From NCBI GenBank assembly GCA_022749755.1, contig CM040441.1, positions 2,174,741 to 2,238,740 on the forward strand: a stretch of DNA of 64,000 nucleotides. Reading direction: 5' to 3'. Numbering within the stretch: the first letter of the stretch is position 1; each line of letters opens with the position of its first letter. The notes beneath the pieces were generated by a model. That model was not told the DNA's origin and did no database searches. It worked only from the letters and a program-made list of their open reading frames with translations. The position numbers were made by a program, and so were the translations under genes. Below are positions 1 to 11,194 of this stretch, one piece after another. This DNA comes from Azadirachta indica. Its lineage: Eukaryota > Streptophyta > Magnoliopsida > Sapindales > Meliaceae.

Positions 1-462
1 ATTTTACAAAAATAAGTTAAATCTTTTTAACAAGAGTAAAAACAATAAATCAATCATATTATGATCCCTCTATAACAACAATATAATATTATTCTAAATA
101 AGTATCATTTTGTATGAATAAAGTTTAAGAATATAAAAGTATGAATATGTATTAATATCATTAATCATTGTCTTAAAATAAAACATAATTGAAAAAATGT
201 TCAATTTTGTTATACTTTTTTTATAAAAAAAATAATATGAAAATACTTCATTCATAATTTACCGTACATTATAATTTTTGTTTTTAAATTATTAATATAA
301 ACGCATAAAAATTTACGTATTTTTGGAAATTCATTTTACAATTTCTTAAAAAACCCGCCTACTACGTTATTGTGATTCACACCACTAAATATACCGTTGA
401 TTTTATGATCTGTACCACGGAAACTACTAGTATTTTGAAGCATCTCTCTGTATTCAGATAGA
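1..462. other. AT-rich DNA left of the duplication, no gene
   Basis: No coding pattern is seen on either strand. The right-hand part (about 336-462) is not matched at the corresponding place beyond the right arm, so the inverted duplication breaks near 463. Confidence 0.5.
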
Positions 463-529
463 AAATGGGTCTCTCTGAGAGAATTAAGTATACAATTGAT
501 TTTATTTTGTGTACCGAGGATAAGATTAG

Positions 530-718
530 TATCTGAACGAGGCATGCATGTTCAACGCTTTGGAAGCTCCCTTTTTGTCCTACTTCCTCTCGTGCTTCTG
601 GCCAGGTCTACTGTGTTGACTTAACCGTTGGGCTAGCCAGAGCCCACAGCCCCAGCTTCTGCTTTAAAGGCAGATAGCCAACGCGTCTCTCTGAAGGAAT
701 TAATATTTGAGGATAGAA
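530..718 (+). promoter_or_regulatory. Promoter and 5' leader of NAC copy 1
   Basis: This 189-bp block before the start codon is identical, base for base, to the block before NAC copy 2 (22545-22733, reverse complement). It holds a W-box core TTGACT at 616-621, the usual WRKY target. A weak TATA-like CTTTAAAGG lies near 662-670, about 50 bp before the ATG. The W-box role and the TATA assignment are inferences from motif and position only. Confidence 0.5.
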
Positions 719-2236
719 ATGATGATGATGCCAATGGGTTTCAGGTTCAATCCAACAGATGAAGAGCTCATCCAATTGCTAGAAAGAAAAGTTTCTGGCC
801 AAGCAATGCATCTCCATGGCCATTTCATGATTGAAAGAGATGTTTATGAGATTGATCCACAACATCTTCAATGTTTGTTTAGCTTCCTTCTCTTTTCTTT
901 GATATTATCTTTCATCATTTATTTATTTATTTATTTTTTTGGCATTTTACATCTAGAAAAGAATTCATTTACAGTTATAACTTCTTGGAGATTGCATATA
1001 AAACTAGAGATCTTTGTGTACTAGAATATTTTCCAGCATCACTTTAGATTTAGTTTAGTATTATAGTGACTCTGCTGCACTTTAAAAGCTATGTTAAAAA
1101 AATGACTTTTTCCATTTTTATTTACTTGAGTTTAATGCATTTTTTTTATGGGTTAGGCTCACTATGTTCCGCGAATTAGCTTTTTCTTTTATTTTCTTTT
1201 TGCAATAACAGCTGTCCTTATTTCGTCTTACTTTTCTTTTTAATAAATTATCCCATAATTTAATTAAATATCGTTTATATATATATATATACACACATAT
1301 TTATAACGTAGTAATTGAACTTTATGTAGGGGATTACGAAGTGGCACTATTATCCAACGAAAGATACTATTATTACTTGAAGAAGAATGTTTCTAGAGAA
1401 GTTGTGGGTCGAGGATGGTGGAGCGCAACGGGACATGTTAAGAAAATTTTTGTTAATAACCAACAATATCATCTTGTTGGTTATAAAAGATCCTTAACCT
1501 TTCATAGATTCAGTGATAATTATAATAATCAAAGAAGACGAAAGAAAGCCATCAAGACTAATTGGATTATGCATGAATATAGTCTTGAATCCTTTTCAAT
1601 GGTTTGTTCTACGCCCATGTTCTTATTTTTTTAATCTATAATTTAGTTAGTTATTACCTCCCTTTCAATGATACATGTCTGGTTTCATATTTGCGTTGTC
1701 ATTGTTTTGTTTTATTTCATTCAGTTATTGCATGTCATAATCATTATTCGTTATTAATAATTTTGCAGTGGAGACTGTGTAAGATCAAATATAAGGGAAA
1801 ACCAAGTGCACAAGAAGAGCTTGAGAACATCAGAAAAGGCAGCAGCAGTAGCAGCAGTGGCAACACTTCCGTAGTTGCTGAACAACAGCACCAACAACAG
1901 AACTTGCAGCTAACAAACAATCATAATGTCGTCTATGACCATGAACGTCCTCCCTATTACTCTGAAGCAAATTTCTCTGATTTTTCTGTCGTAGAAAATT
2001 ATCAGCAACAACAAGAAGAAACTTTAGAACTCGATAATAACATTGATCATGAAACTTACAATAATGTTGGAGAAAACATTCAAATGGAAGCATGGGAGGT
2101 GGAGAAACAACAGTACCCGGTAGCAGTATATGATCCTTATTGTTATTACTTTAATGATTACAATCACCAGCTCGAGCAAGCTGCAGCAGATTTATCGGAG
2201 CAAATAATTCCTAGTCTTTGGTCTTGGCAAAACTAG
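719..2236 (+). CDS. NAC-domain transcription factor, copy 1 (three exons)
   Basis: Exons are 719-872, 1330-1601 and 1769-2236, with GT-AG introns, giving 297 residues. NAC proteins are plant-specific nuclear transcription factors that bind DNA through a bipartite N-terminal domain. Visible here are the N-terminal block GFRFNPTDEEL, the G-x-G-W-W-S-A-T-G block at about residues 78-86, the W-I-M-H-E-Y block at 130-135, and W-R-L-C-K-I opening exon 3, where the usual intron 2 falls. The C-terminal 150 residues are rich in Ser, Gln, Asn, Asp/Glu and Tyr and end in LWSWQN, as expected of an activation region. The usual lysine of the W-K-A-T-G motif is Ser83. The first ATG after the identical promoter block was chosen; four Met codons are consecutive, so 719 is not certain. 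The domain is divergent and I assign no symbol. It converges with copy 2. Confidence 0.82.
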
Positions 2237-2529
2237 CTAGCTATAGCAGATGATATTCTCTTTTGTATTGTCAGTTCCTAGTAATTTTTTCAGTCAAATC
2301 TCTTGTTGAGACTAAATTTTAGATTATTTAATGACCATAATAATTTAAAAGACTCTTACAAGTTGAACATGCGTGTTTGGTAAAAGAAAAAGATGGGTTA
2401 GAATTTTCTCTAAAGCCATCTCAATTAAGATTCTTGCCTTTCTTCTATTATGACTTTCTTTCTTTATTCTTTCCAACTTTATCCTCTTCTTTCATTTTGG
2501 ACAATGATCACCGTCCGTAGTGCATCCCA

Positions 2530-3400
2530 TACTTCAAGAGGGTAAAAGTCGTTTCCCTATCCAGGAGAGGGCATTTAGCAATCTCCCTAAATACATCTAT
2601 ACTTGTAAATAAGATTATCATTGATAATTATCGAATAAAATGTGAATATAGAATTAAATGATTAAGTACCACACACAATTTGCTAAGTGCTACTAATTTT
2701 ATAAATTTTATTTTATCAGTAAATATTCTTAGTATCTATAAAATTAAATCTCTAATTCATTGAAATTTGCTCATGTTATAATACTTATTTTGTGATACTA
2801 CAAAATAATAACACATAATTACAAGATCATTACTACTAAAGATTAACATACCCCATAAAACTAAGGACATTTAACTAGTGAAAAAATATTTAAATCTTAA
2901 GTTTATGTTTGGTTTGAAGAATAGAAATGAATAAGGAAAGAAATGAGATTTAATTAAAATATAGAATTGCAAAAGGAGAGGAGTACATTATATGTTTTTG
3001 GGCTTTAGTTTATTCTTTGCTAAATTTTTTATTATCTACTTATCTTATTTTCAAATATAAAGTAATTTATTCTTAAAACTTTAATGTTTATTGAATGTGA
3101 TTGAAGACAAATGCCTTCTAATTATTCAGAAAAAACTATGTCACGGGTTTGTGAACAGAGGTTCATTTTAGACAAAGAGCAAAGCCTCTCCATTCTTTTG
3201 ACTTTTCTGGGGAATAACTTTTGGACTTGAATAAAGGGTTGGCGTCTTTTAGGTCAATTATTGAAAGATATGTTCACTTTTGGAATTAATTGTGGAAGGG
3301 CATCTTCTAAAATATTTCTTAGACATAACCCAAAAAGTAGATGACAATTCATTGAATTTTAATAATTCTAAAGTAATAATTACAAATGTCTAGGAGTCAA
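2530..3400. repeat. Segment present only in the left arm, carrying dispersed-repeat copy D
   Basis: The arms agree up to GTAGTGCA near 2523-2530 and resume near 3400; the right arm has only about 70 unrelated bases there. Within it, 2930-3140 reverse-complemented matches the dispersed repeat at 12700-12870, and 3345-3400 reverse-complemented matches 11156-11205 and 24490-24540. It is therefore an insertion into this arm, or a deletion from the other, that includes a repeat found elsewhere in the window. No coding capacity is seen. Confidence 0.6.
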
Positions 3401-4480
3401 TTTATACACACATCTGTATTAAGTTTACATCTCTTATTACATCAAAAATTAAATATACTTCTCAATTTATATTTTAAAGCTTTATTTTAAATGATGTAGA
3501 AGTTGACTTACCACAATCAGATTATCTCATGTATTAATTAATGTTTTAAGTGATTAAAATTTTGAGTCAAATAAAATTAATATATGAACTAATGTAATAG
3601 TAATACATATGTTTTTACATTATTCTTAAGATATAAATTAAGAAATGTAATATTAGTCAATCATATCTATCGCAGGTAAACAATTAATTGAATTCATAAA
3701 TAAATCTAGTGTTTTTAATTTCAGCACAGTTAATAACATATAAAATTTTCTACTCAATCAATTAATCTACTGAATTTTATGTTGAATTGCATAGAATATT
3801 ATTGGAATTTGAAGTAAGAAAACTTTAACAAAGCTAATTTAATTGTACACAGTAGTCACAGACCAAGATGATAAGCTTTCACACTCAAGTTTTCATAAGA
3901 AGAAACGAAAAGTAAAAATTTAGAGCATGTTATAAATTTTAATTTAGATTGTAAATAGTAATGATTAGAGGGATTTCTGTGATATTTTAAACTATAATTG
4001 GAGCAGTAAATAGAAAGATTACATAGACATGAAACATAATTACCAAGATAGGCATTCAAGAGAGCAGCATGTAAGGTTTTGTGATGGAACTTAGTTTTTT
4101 GTTCAACACATTGATGCATATACCTACTAAAAAATGTGACCACACTCAACCAATCAAAAACCATGTGGTGGCTTCTCTTCCCTTAACAAATTGAGGTATG
4201 GAATCCACCAATGAGAGAAACCTTCAATTGATCCAGTTAGTGAAAGCCACTATGCTAAGTGCCGCCAAATACACCAATGAAAAAAAGACACCCAATCATA
4301 ATACTTTCTTTTGGATTTACCACCTTCCATTGTCCATTGTCACTAAATGTGTGTCTAATGCTAGCGTATTAAAAATCTTACCAATGAAATGCGACGGGAA
4401 AAAACTTGATCGGAGGGAAAAAAAAAAAATACAATACACGTAAGTCTTGCAATTCTTCTATTGAATGTTCTGCTCCCTAT
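3400..4480 (-). mobile_element. LTR-like remnant of an old copia element (left arm)
   Basis: On the minus strand this follows the 3' end of a decayed copia pol, in the position of the 3' LTR. It corresponds inverted to 19120-20160. It has no coding pattern of its own; a stretch open over 3856-4164 is matched at 19394-19618 in the other arm but decays independently and is probably LTR sequence. LTR ends cannot be fixed because only one LTR is recognisable. Confidence 0.4.
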
Positions 4481-4489
4481 GTTGAAATC

Positions 4490-5900
4490 CTCTTCAAAAT
4501 CAAATTGCCAATTTATGGAGTCAACGCATGGAAATACCATATACTAACTTCTTAAAGGTTAATGCAGGCAAAGCTCTGGTAAATAGATCACAAAATTATC
4601 AGTGAAGTATATCTATTTAACATCAATCTCGTAATTCTACTAGAACTTTTGAGTGTAAAAGAACTTTAAAGAAATTCAGTCACCTTTACTATATTCTTAT
4701 TTAATTTGTATAATGTAAGTAACATTATCTCATATATTATTAGTAAAATATCTGTAGCAAGAGATAAATTACACGTGCTCTGAATGTGATGGATGATAGA
4801 TCGCAACCATATACATTCCTTGCTTGCTTCATGTAATGCCAAAAGCACATAATGATAAGAGGAGGTAGCAACAAGAGTCTACTTTATAAATCACCATTGA
4901 AATTAATGTATTATTATGTGTAAAAACATAACCTATCTTCGATCAAGCTTTATGAGGATTGGAAAGATAAATAGCATCTGTATAACCAGAAAGCCCTGGA
5001 TTCTTCATTGGTTTATTGGAATAAAAATAATCCCAAATATGTTTTTGTACGAAGATAATGAAAAATATGCTTGACACCAATCCAAGATTAGCAAATAAGC
5101 ACAAATCTAAATTTGGCTCACAAGTTCATAAATAATGTTATATTTGTTCTAGTATATGGGCCAGATATAATAAAGCATTACATTGAGATATAATATTTCT
5201 GCAACAAGTATCTTTTCCTCATCTTCTTTAAAGCAAAATAAATCTCTTTTAAGATCAAGAGACTAAACAATCACAGGGGTACTTAACGGATAGCCTTTAT
5301 TAAATATTAAAATGTATCAAAATTTTTTTATCATAAATAGATAGATAAAAATTCTATTAGATTTGTACTCAATCTACAAGCGGAGGCAATGCTTAGTTTT
5401 TCCTAAATTTTCGCATCTACAATTCTTTCTTCAGGTATTTAGCAATTTTTAGGAGCTTTTCAAAAGTTTCAATTAAATTCATGTCATTTATATATACTGT
5501 TATAACAGCGAATCTAGACTCTATTTTCTTTATAAATGCACATATGAATACAAGGTTATTAGTATATCCTTCTTTATTTAAGTATTTGTTTAAGCAACTA
5601 TAGCATATGCCCCCAGATTGTTTGAAGCCATATAAAGGACCGTTGCAATTTAATTGAATACAAATGACAATCCTTTATTTTAAATGCTTCAAAAATTTTC
5701 ATATTAATATCAGCATCAAATGACTCATATAAATAGAATGTCATAACATTCATAAGATGCATATCGATTTTTTCTAATACTACAAAATTTATTAGGAATA
5801 TAAATGTAATTACATCCATCACAAGAAAATTTGTTTCATAAAAGTCAATTCTACGTCTTTGTAAGAAACTTTGACTGACAATTTGCGCTTTGTAGCTGAT
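4490..5900 (-). pseudogene. Decayed Ty1/copia pol (RT and RNase H), left arm
   Basis: Minus-strand translation in shifting frames gives the tail of a copia polyprotein. Around 5600-5820 the pieces IKLQRSFIWLQTI and MNVMTFYLYESFDADINMKI resemble the RT motifs IKLQRSLYGLKQ and MDVVTAYLYGSLDxxIYMKI. Around 4660-4850, ALHEASKECIWLRSIIHHIQ matches the copia RNase H region. Stops and frameshifts are frequent. The same remnant lies inverted at 17590-19115, so it was already present when the arms duplicated. It is unlike copia elements 1-5 in this window. Confidence 0.75.
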
Positions 5901-6281
5901 AATCTTATTGTTTTAATTATATTTTCTTACAAGTAGGCATTTATATCTGGCAAGTTTGACATCATCAAGTATTTGGATTAAAGGTATAGGAGAAAATTGC
6001 CAATAAGATCAATTTACAGGAGGTAACAATAAAGCCAACCTTTTGTCCATTGCTAGAAGCCAGCCTTCCACACTTGCTGTACCGTCACAATTTGTGAATT
6101 TTTTTACTTTGAAGTAACTGAAGAAGCTAAAAGGGGAAAAGTAATTAACGTTGTACCTTCAAACTTTAGAAAATAGAGTTTGAAAGCTGTAAGTCCAATG
6201 CTACATAAGAAGAAAGCAGGAGTAAGAACTTATAAATCTGGAATCACCTATGGGATTAAAATTGTGAAAATCGGCAAAAGA

Positions 6282-6332
6282 ACTTATATAAATATGCTTC
6301 TGCAAATTGGTTTGCATTAGGTTATCCCAACA
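6282..6332 (+). repeat. 5' LTR remnant of copia 1
   Basis: The sequence TGCTTCTGCAAATTGG, followed by GGTTATCCCAACA, matches the last 40-50 bp of the 3' LTR at 11110-11150. The rest of this LTR is missing. Confidence 0.8.
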
Positions 6333-6335
6333 AAG

Positions 6336-6348
6336 TGGTATCAGAACT
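6336..6348 (+). other. Primer binding site of copia 1
   Basis: TGGTATCAGAACT begins three bases after the LTR end. It closely resembles the plant copia primer site TGGTATCAGAGC, complementary to initiator tRNA-Met. Confidence 0.85.
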
Positions 6349-6403
6349 TTAGTTATATTTATTTTGTGCCTTGTGTTGAATAATAGAAGTTAATACAATT
6401 AGA

Positions 6404-9400
6404 ATGGTTAATTTGAATTGTGCAAATTATCATTTATGGAAGGGAAAGATGGAAGATCTTTTATATGTGAAAGATTATTATTTACCCGTGTTTGAGAAAC
6501 AAAAACCTAATAATAAAACAGATGCACAATAGAAGTTACTTCATCATAAGGTGTGTAGGTATATCAGACAATGGGTAAATGATAATGTTTTGAATCACAT
6601 AAGTGGAGAGACAGATGCAAGTTCTTTGTGAAATAAGTTTGAAAAGTTGTATGCTAGAAAAACCGAGAACAATAAACTATTTTTGATAAAGTAGATGATG
6701 AACTTAAAATATTGGGATGGAAAACCTATGATAAACCACTTGAATGCATTTCAGGGAATCATTAATCAGTTGGTTGGAATAAACATCAAATTTGAAGATG
6801 AAATACAAGGGTTATGGCTTTTAGGCACATTATTGGACTCATGGGAGACATTTAGAATGTCATTATCTAACTTATCTCCTGATGGTATTATCACCATGGA
6901 ATTGAGTAAAAATAGTATTTTGAATAAAGAGAATAGAAGAAAGTCACAGGGTTCTTCACAGTTAGATATCTTAATCATAGAAAAGAAGGGGAGGAGTAAG
7001 AGTAGAGGTCCGAAGAACAGAGATAAAAGTAAAAGTAAGACCAATAAGTTTGCTAATGTTGAATGCTATCATTGTGGTTTGAAGGGGTATATAAAGAAGT
7101 ATTGTCAATAGCTCAAGCGAGACAACAAGAAGGATAAAGGAAAGAAAAAGAAAAATGATGACAGCAGTGATGATGACAGAGTTGCTACTGTTACAGATGA
7201 CTTTCTTATTATGTATGATGATTATGTTGTCAACCTTATGTGCCATAAAACCAGCTGGGTAATTGATAGTGGTGTCTCCATTCATGCTACATCGTGAAGG
7301 GAATTCTTTACATCTTAGACATCCAGTGATTTTGGAGATGTTAAGATGGGAAATAATGGCTTAACTAAAACCATAGGCATGAGAGATGTGTCCTTGGAGA
7401 CAAATAATGGCACGATGTTACTTATGAAAAATGTTAAACATATTCCTAGTATTCGTTTGAAATTGATTTCTACAGGTAAACTTAATGATGAGGGTTTCTC
7501 CAACAACTTTAATGGTGGTAAATAGAAGCTTAATAAAGGTTCCATGATTGTGGCCCGAGGAAAGAAATGTTCTTCATTGTACTTTATGCAAGTAAAGATT
7601 GCAAACAACAGTATCAAAACAGTGAAAAATGAAGATACAATTGAGTTATGGCATAGAAGACTTTGTCACATGAGTGAGAAGGGTTTGAATGTTTGGGCCA
7701 AGAAGAATATGCTTTCTAGGTTGAAAAATGAACCTTTGAAGAAGTATGTCCATTGCTTGGCAGAGAAGCAAACTAGAACTGCTTTCAAGACATCTCCACC
7801 TTCAAGAAAATCAAGTATACTCGAAATAGTACACTCTAATGTTTGTAACCTTATGAAAACAAAAACACTTGGTGGTGCTCTTTATTTTATAACTTTTATA
7901 AATGATTACTCAAGAAAGTTGTGAATTTATACATTGAAGACAAAGGTTCAAGTGTTAGATGTGTTCAAACAGTTTCAGGCCTCAATTGAGAGACAGACTG
8001 GGAAGAAGTTGAAGTGCATCAGAACTAATAATGGGGGTGAGTATTCTGAACCATTTGATGAGTATTGCACACAACTAGGAATTTGTCATCAAAAAATAGC
8101 TTCGAAAACTCCTCAGTTAAATGGGCTAGCTGAGAGGATGAATAGAACACTAGTTGAAAGAGTGAGATGTTTGCTCTCATAAGCACAATCGCTAATATCT
8201 TTTTGGGGGAAGTTTTGAATACAGTTGTACACATATTAAATTTCACACCCTATGTTCCTTTAGACTTTAATGTTTCAGATAAAGTTTGGTCAGGAAAGGA
8301 TATTGCTTATGATCATTTGCGTGTCTTTGGATATAAAGCATTTGTGCATATTCCCAAAGATGAGAGGTCTAAACTTGATGTTAAGACAAAACAGTATGTA
8401 TTTCTCGGCTATGGTCAAGATGAGTTTGGCTACAGATTTTATGATTCAGTGCAAAATAAACTTGTAAGAAGTCGAGATACTGTGTTTATGGAAGAACAAA
8501 CTATATAGGATATTGAGAAGTCAAAAGAAGCACTACCTCAATATAGTGATGTATTGATAAACTTGGATCTAGTTCTTCCTACACATGTTCTAGCACAGCC
8601 TACAGATGAAGTCTAGGATGATCAGCATGGTACAGGTGATATTGACACTCATACACAGGTTAAGGTTGATGATGATGTTTAGGATCAGTCATCTACATCA
8701 AAGGCTTCGTTAAATGCTCCACTTAGAAGATCCACCAGAAATCGACAACCCTCTATACGATATCCTACAAGTGAGTATATGTTATTAACTAATAGGGGAG
8801 AGCCTAAATGTTATGCAGAAGCAGTGGAAAATGAACACAAGAAAGAGTGGATTGATGCCATACAAGACGAGATGAAGTCACTGTATGAGAATCAGAAATT
8901 TGAGTTGGTAAAGTTACCTAAAGGTAAAAGAGCTTTGAAGAACAAATGGGTGTACAAAGTGAAACAAGAAGAATATACCTCACAGCACGATATAAAGCCA
9001 AATTAGTAGTCAAAGGATTTAGCCAAAGAAAAGGTGTTGACTTTGATAAAATCTTTTCTCCAGTTGTCAAGATGTCATCCATTCGTGTGGTATTGGGCAT
9101 AGTAGCTAGTCTTGACTTGAAGGTTGAGCAGATGGATGTGAAAACTACTTTTCTACATGGGGACTTAGATAAAGAAATTTATATGGAGCAGCCAAAGGGT
9201 TTCAGAATAAAAAGAAAAGAAGACTATGTGTGCAAGCTGAAAAAAAGCTTCTATGGCTTGAAACAGGCACCAAAACAGTGGTATAAGAAGTTTGAATCAA
9301 TTATAGGGGAGCAAGACTACCGAAAAAACTTCTTCTGACCGTTGTGTTTTTGTGCAGAAATTCTCTGATGATAATTTTATTATATTGTTGCTTTATATTG

Positions 9401-10363
9401 ATGACATGTTGATTGTTAGAAGGAATACTTTTAGAATTGACAAGTTAAAAAAGTAGTTGAGCAAATCTTTTGCTATGAAGGATTTAGGGCCAGCAAAACA
9501 AATTCTTGGCATCCGAATTTATCGAGATAGAGTAGCCAAGAAGTTAAGTATATCACAGGAGCATTACATTGAAAATGTACTTGAAAGTTTAATATGAGCA
9601 ATGTTAAAATGGTTAGCACTCTTTTTGCTACACATTTTAAGTTAAGTACCAAATAGTCCCTTACAACAGATAAAGAGAAAGAAGACATGGAAATAGTTCC
9701 TTATGCTTCAGCAATTGGAAGCTTGATGTATGCGATGGTATGCACAAGACCGGATATAGCTCATACAGTTAGTGTTGTTAGTAAATTTTTATCCAATCCA
9801 AGAAGAGAGCATTGGAATGCAGTAAAGCAGATTATAAGATATCTTCGAGGTACTTTTAATTTCAAACTCACTTTTAGAAGTAGAGAACTTGTGTTATTTG
9901 ACTCTACAGATTCAGATATAGTTGGAGATGTTGATACTTGAAAGTCTACTACGAGTTACTTGATGACATTTTCAGGTAAAGCTGTATCATGGCAATTAAG
10001 TTGCAAAAATGTGTTGCACTTTCTACAATAGAGGCAAAATTCATTGTAGCGACTAAAGCATGCAAAGAATTATTGTGGATGAAGAGGTTCTTACAGGAAC
10101 TTCATTTCAAGCAACAGTGATATGTGGTATTTTGTGATAATCAGAGTGCAATTCACTTGAGTAAGAATTCCTCTTTTCATGTAAAATTAAAACATATTGA
10201 TGTGAGATGTCATTGGTTGAGAGATGCACTTAATGATAATATGTTTGAGTTTGAAAAGATTCACACAGTTCACAATGCTTCTGATATGTTAACCAAGACT
10301 CTTCCGAGGAAAAAGGTTGAAGTTTGTTGTTCAATTGTTGGGTTGGCAAGTCCTTCCATATAG
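6404..10363 (+). pseudogene. Copia 1 gag-pol polyprotein, broken
   Basis: Gag begins at ATG 6404 (NYHLWKGKMEDLL). A CCHC knuckle at about 7060-7110 reads CYHCGLKGYIKKYC, with Tyr in place of His. The protease DSG motif is at about 7265. Pre-integrase and integrase follow at about 7620-8500, with the second catalytic Asp changed (RTNNGGEY). RT spans about 8780-9600, with YIDD near 9395, and RNase H about 9690-10363. Stops and frameshifts are scattered (for example near 6530, 6628, 7110, 7296, 7923, 8180 and 9004). Many stops stand where the family has Trp or Gln (TGG to TAG/TGA, CAG to TAG), as expected from cytosine deamination. It cannot make a working polyprotein. Confidence 0.9.
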
Positions 10364-10380
10364 TCAGAAAGAGAGAGATT

Positions 10381-11150
10381 TATTAGATTGAGTTTCCTTC
10401 TATTTAGAGATGACCCAAATTTTCTCTTCAATAGTGACTAAGCCCAATTAGCCTAAGGACATTTTGGTCTTTTCTCAAGTAGAGTTTAATGTTTAATTTG
10501 CTGCAATATATATATATATGTGCTAAGAAGAGAAAATGCTCACTGTTCATTATTTTTAGAAAGAGCGGGTATTGTTCACGAGAGAGCGGCAGAATAATAA
10601 ACTCGGAACAGTTTTGATCAAGTGGCTGATCGGAAGTCGATTTGTGGTCTGATTGAGATAAAATTTTACCAGCAGCTTTCAAACTCAGAGGACTAAATTT
10701 TGAATGATGGAGATCAGATTTGAAGCTCTCTTTCTCTAGATTTCGTGGTTCAAATTTAGACCACCATTTTGGTGGTGTTTTTCTTGAACTCTCTCTAATT
10801 TCTTTGTAAAATTTGATTGTTTGTCAAGATTGTGTGATCTTGAGAATATTGTGAATGTATACCTCTAGTTTTAGATAAAGAGAAATTGTGTATTCCCATT
10901 ATTTGATTATAATGGAGTTTTTTGAGTGGATTACGGTCTCGTGGTTTTTACTCCTCACATTAGGGAGGTTTTCCACGTTAAAATTGATTGTATTATAGTT
11001 GTTTTATTGATGATATGGTTGCTGTTCAAGAATTGATTTTGTGCCAAAAAATTGTTGCTCTATTTATTTGTTTCCTATTAGATTCACGTAAGAGAAAATA
11101 AGATAATTATTGTGCTTCTGTAAATTGGTTTGTATTAGTTTATCCCAACA
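10381..11150 (+). repeat. 3' LTR of copia 1
   Basis: It follows a purine-rich tract (AGAAAGAGAGAG near 10365) and ends in ATCCCAACA, as the 5' remnant does. A short AT microsatellite lies near 10505-10518. The start is approximate because there is no complete 5' LTR to compare with. Confidence 0.7.
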
Positions 11151-11194
11151 AGATGTATGCATGAATTGACTCCTAGACATCTGAAATTATTACA

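Larger units (their letters stand above)
463..6280 (+). repeat. Left arm of a large inverted duplication
   Basis: Read from left to right, this segment matches the reverse complement of about 17290-22800. Landmarks in order are the NAC promoter and three exons, the 3' flank up to about 2530, an LTR-like stretch near 3400-4480 and a decayed copia pol on the minus strand (4490-5900). The last shared block, near 6000-6280, matches 17290-17560 inverted. Identity ranges from 100 percent over 530-879 to clearly lower values in the inner half. About 870 bp (2530-3400) is present here and missing from the right arm. About 400 bp of intron 1 is missing here and present in the right arm. Confidence 0.9.
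6282..11150 (+). mobile_element. Copia element 1 (Tnt1/Tork-like), 5' LTR truncated
   Basis: The order is LTR remnant, primer binding site, gag, protease, integrase, RT, RNase H, purine-rich tract and 3' LTR, which is the Ty1/copia order. Only about 50 bp of the 5' LTR remains; its end matches the end of the 3' LTR (both finish in ATCCCAACA). No target duplication can be tested because the 5' end is missing. The left edge abuts the inner end of the NAC palindrome arm. It belongs to the same subfamily as copia 2. Confidence 0.88.

Noticed and set aside
1830..2093. Antisense frame over NAC exon 3, also seen at 20668-20931
   Set aside because: Present in both arms only because exon 3 is conserved; no independent coding support.
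3856..4164. 102-codon minus-strand frame matched in the other arm (19394-19618)
   Set aside because: The match is due to the inverted duplication, the frames end differently, and it lies in an LTR-like stretch.
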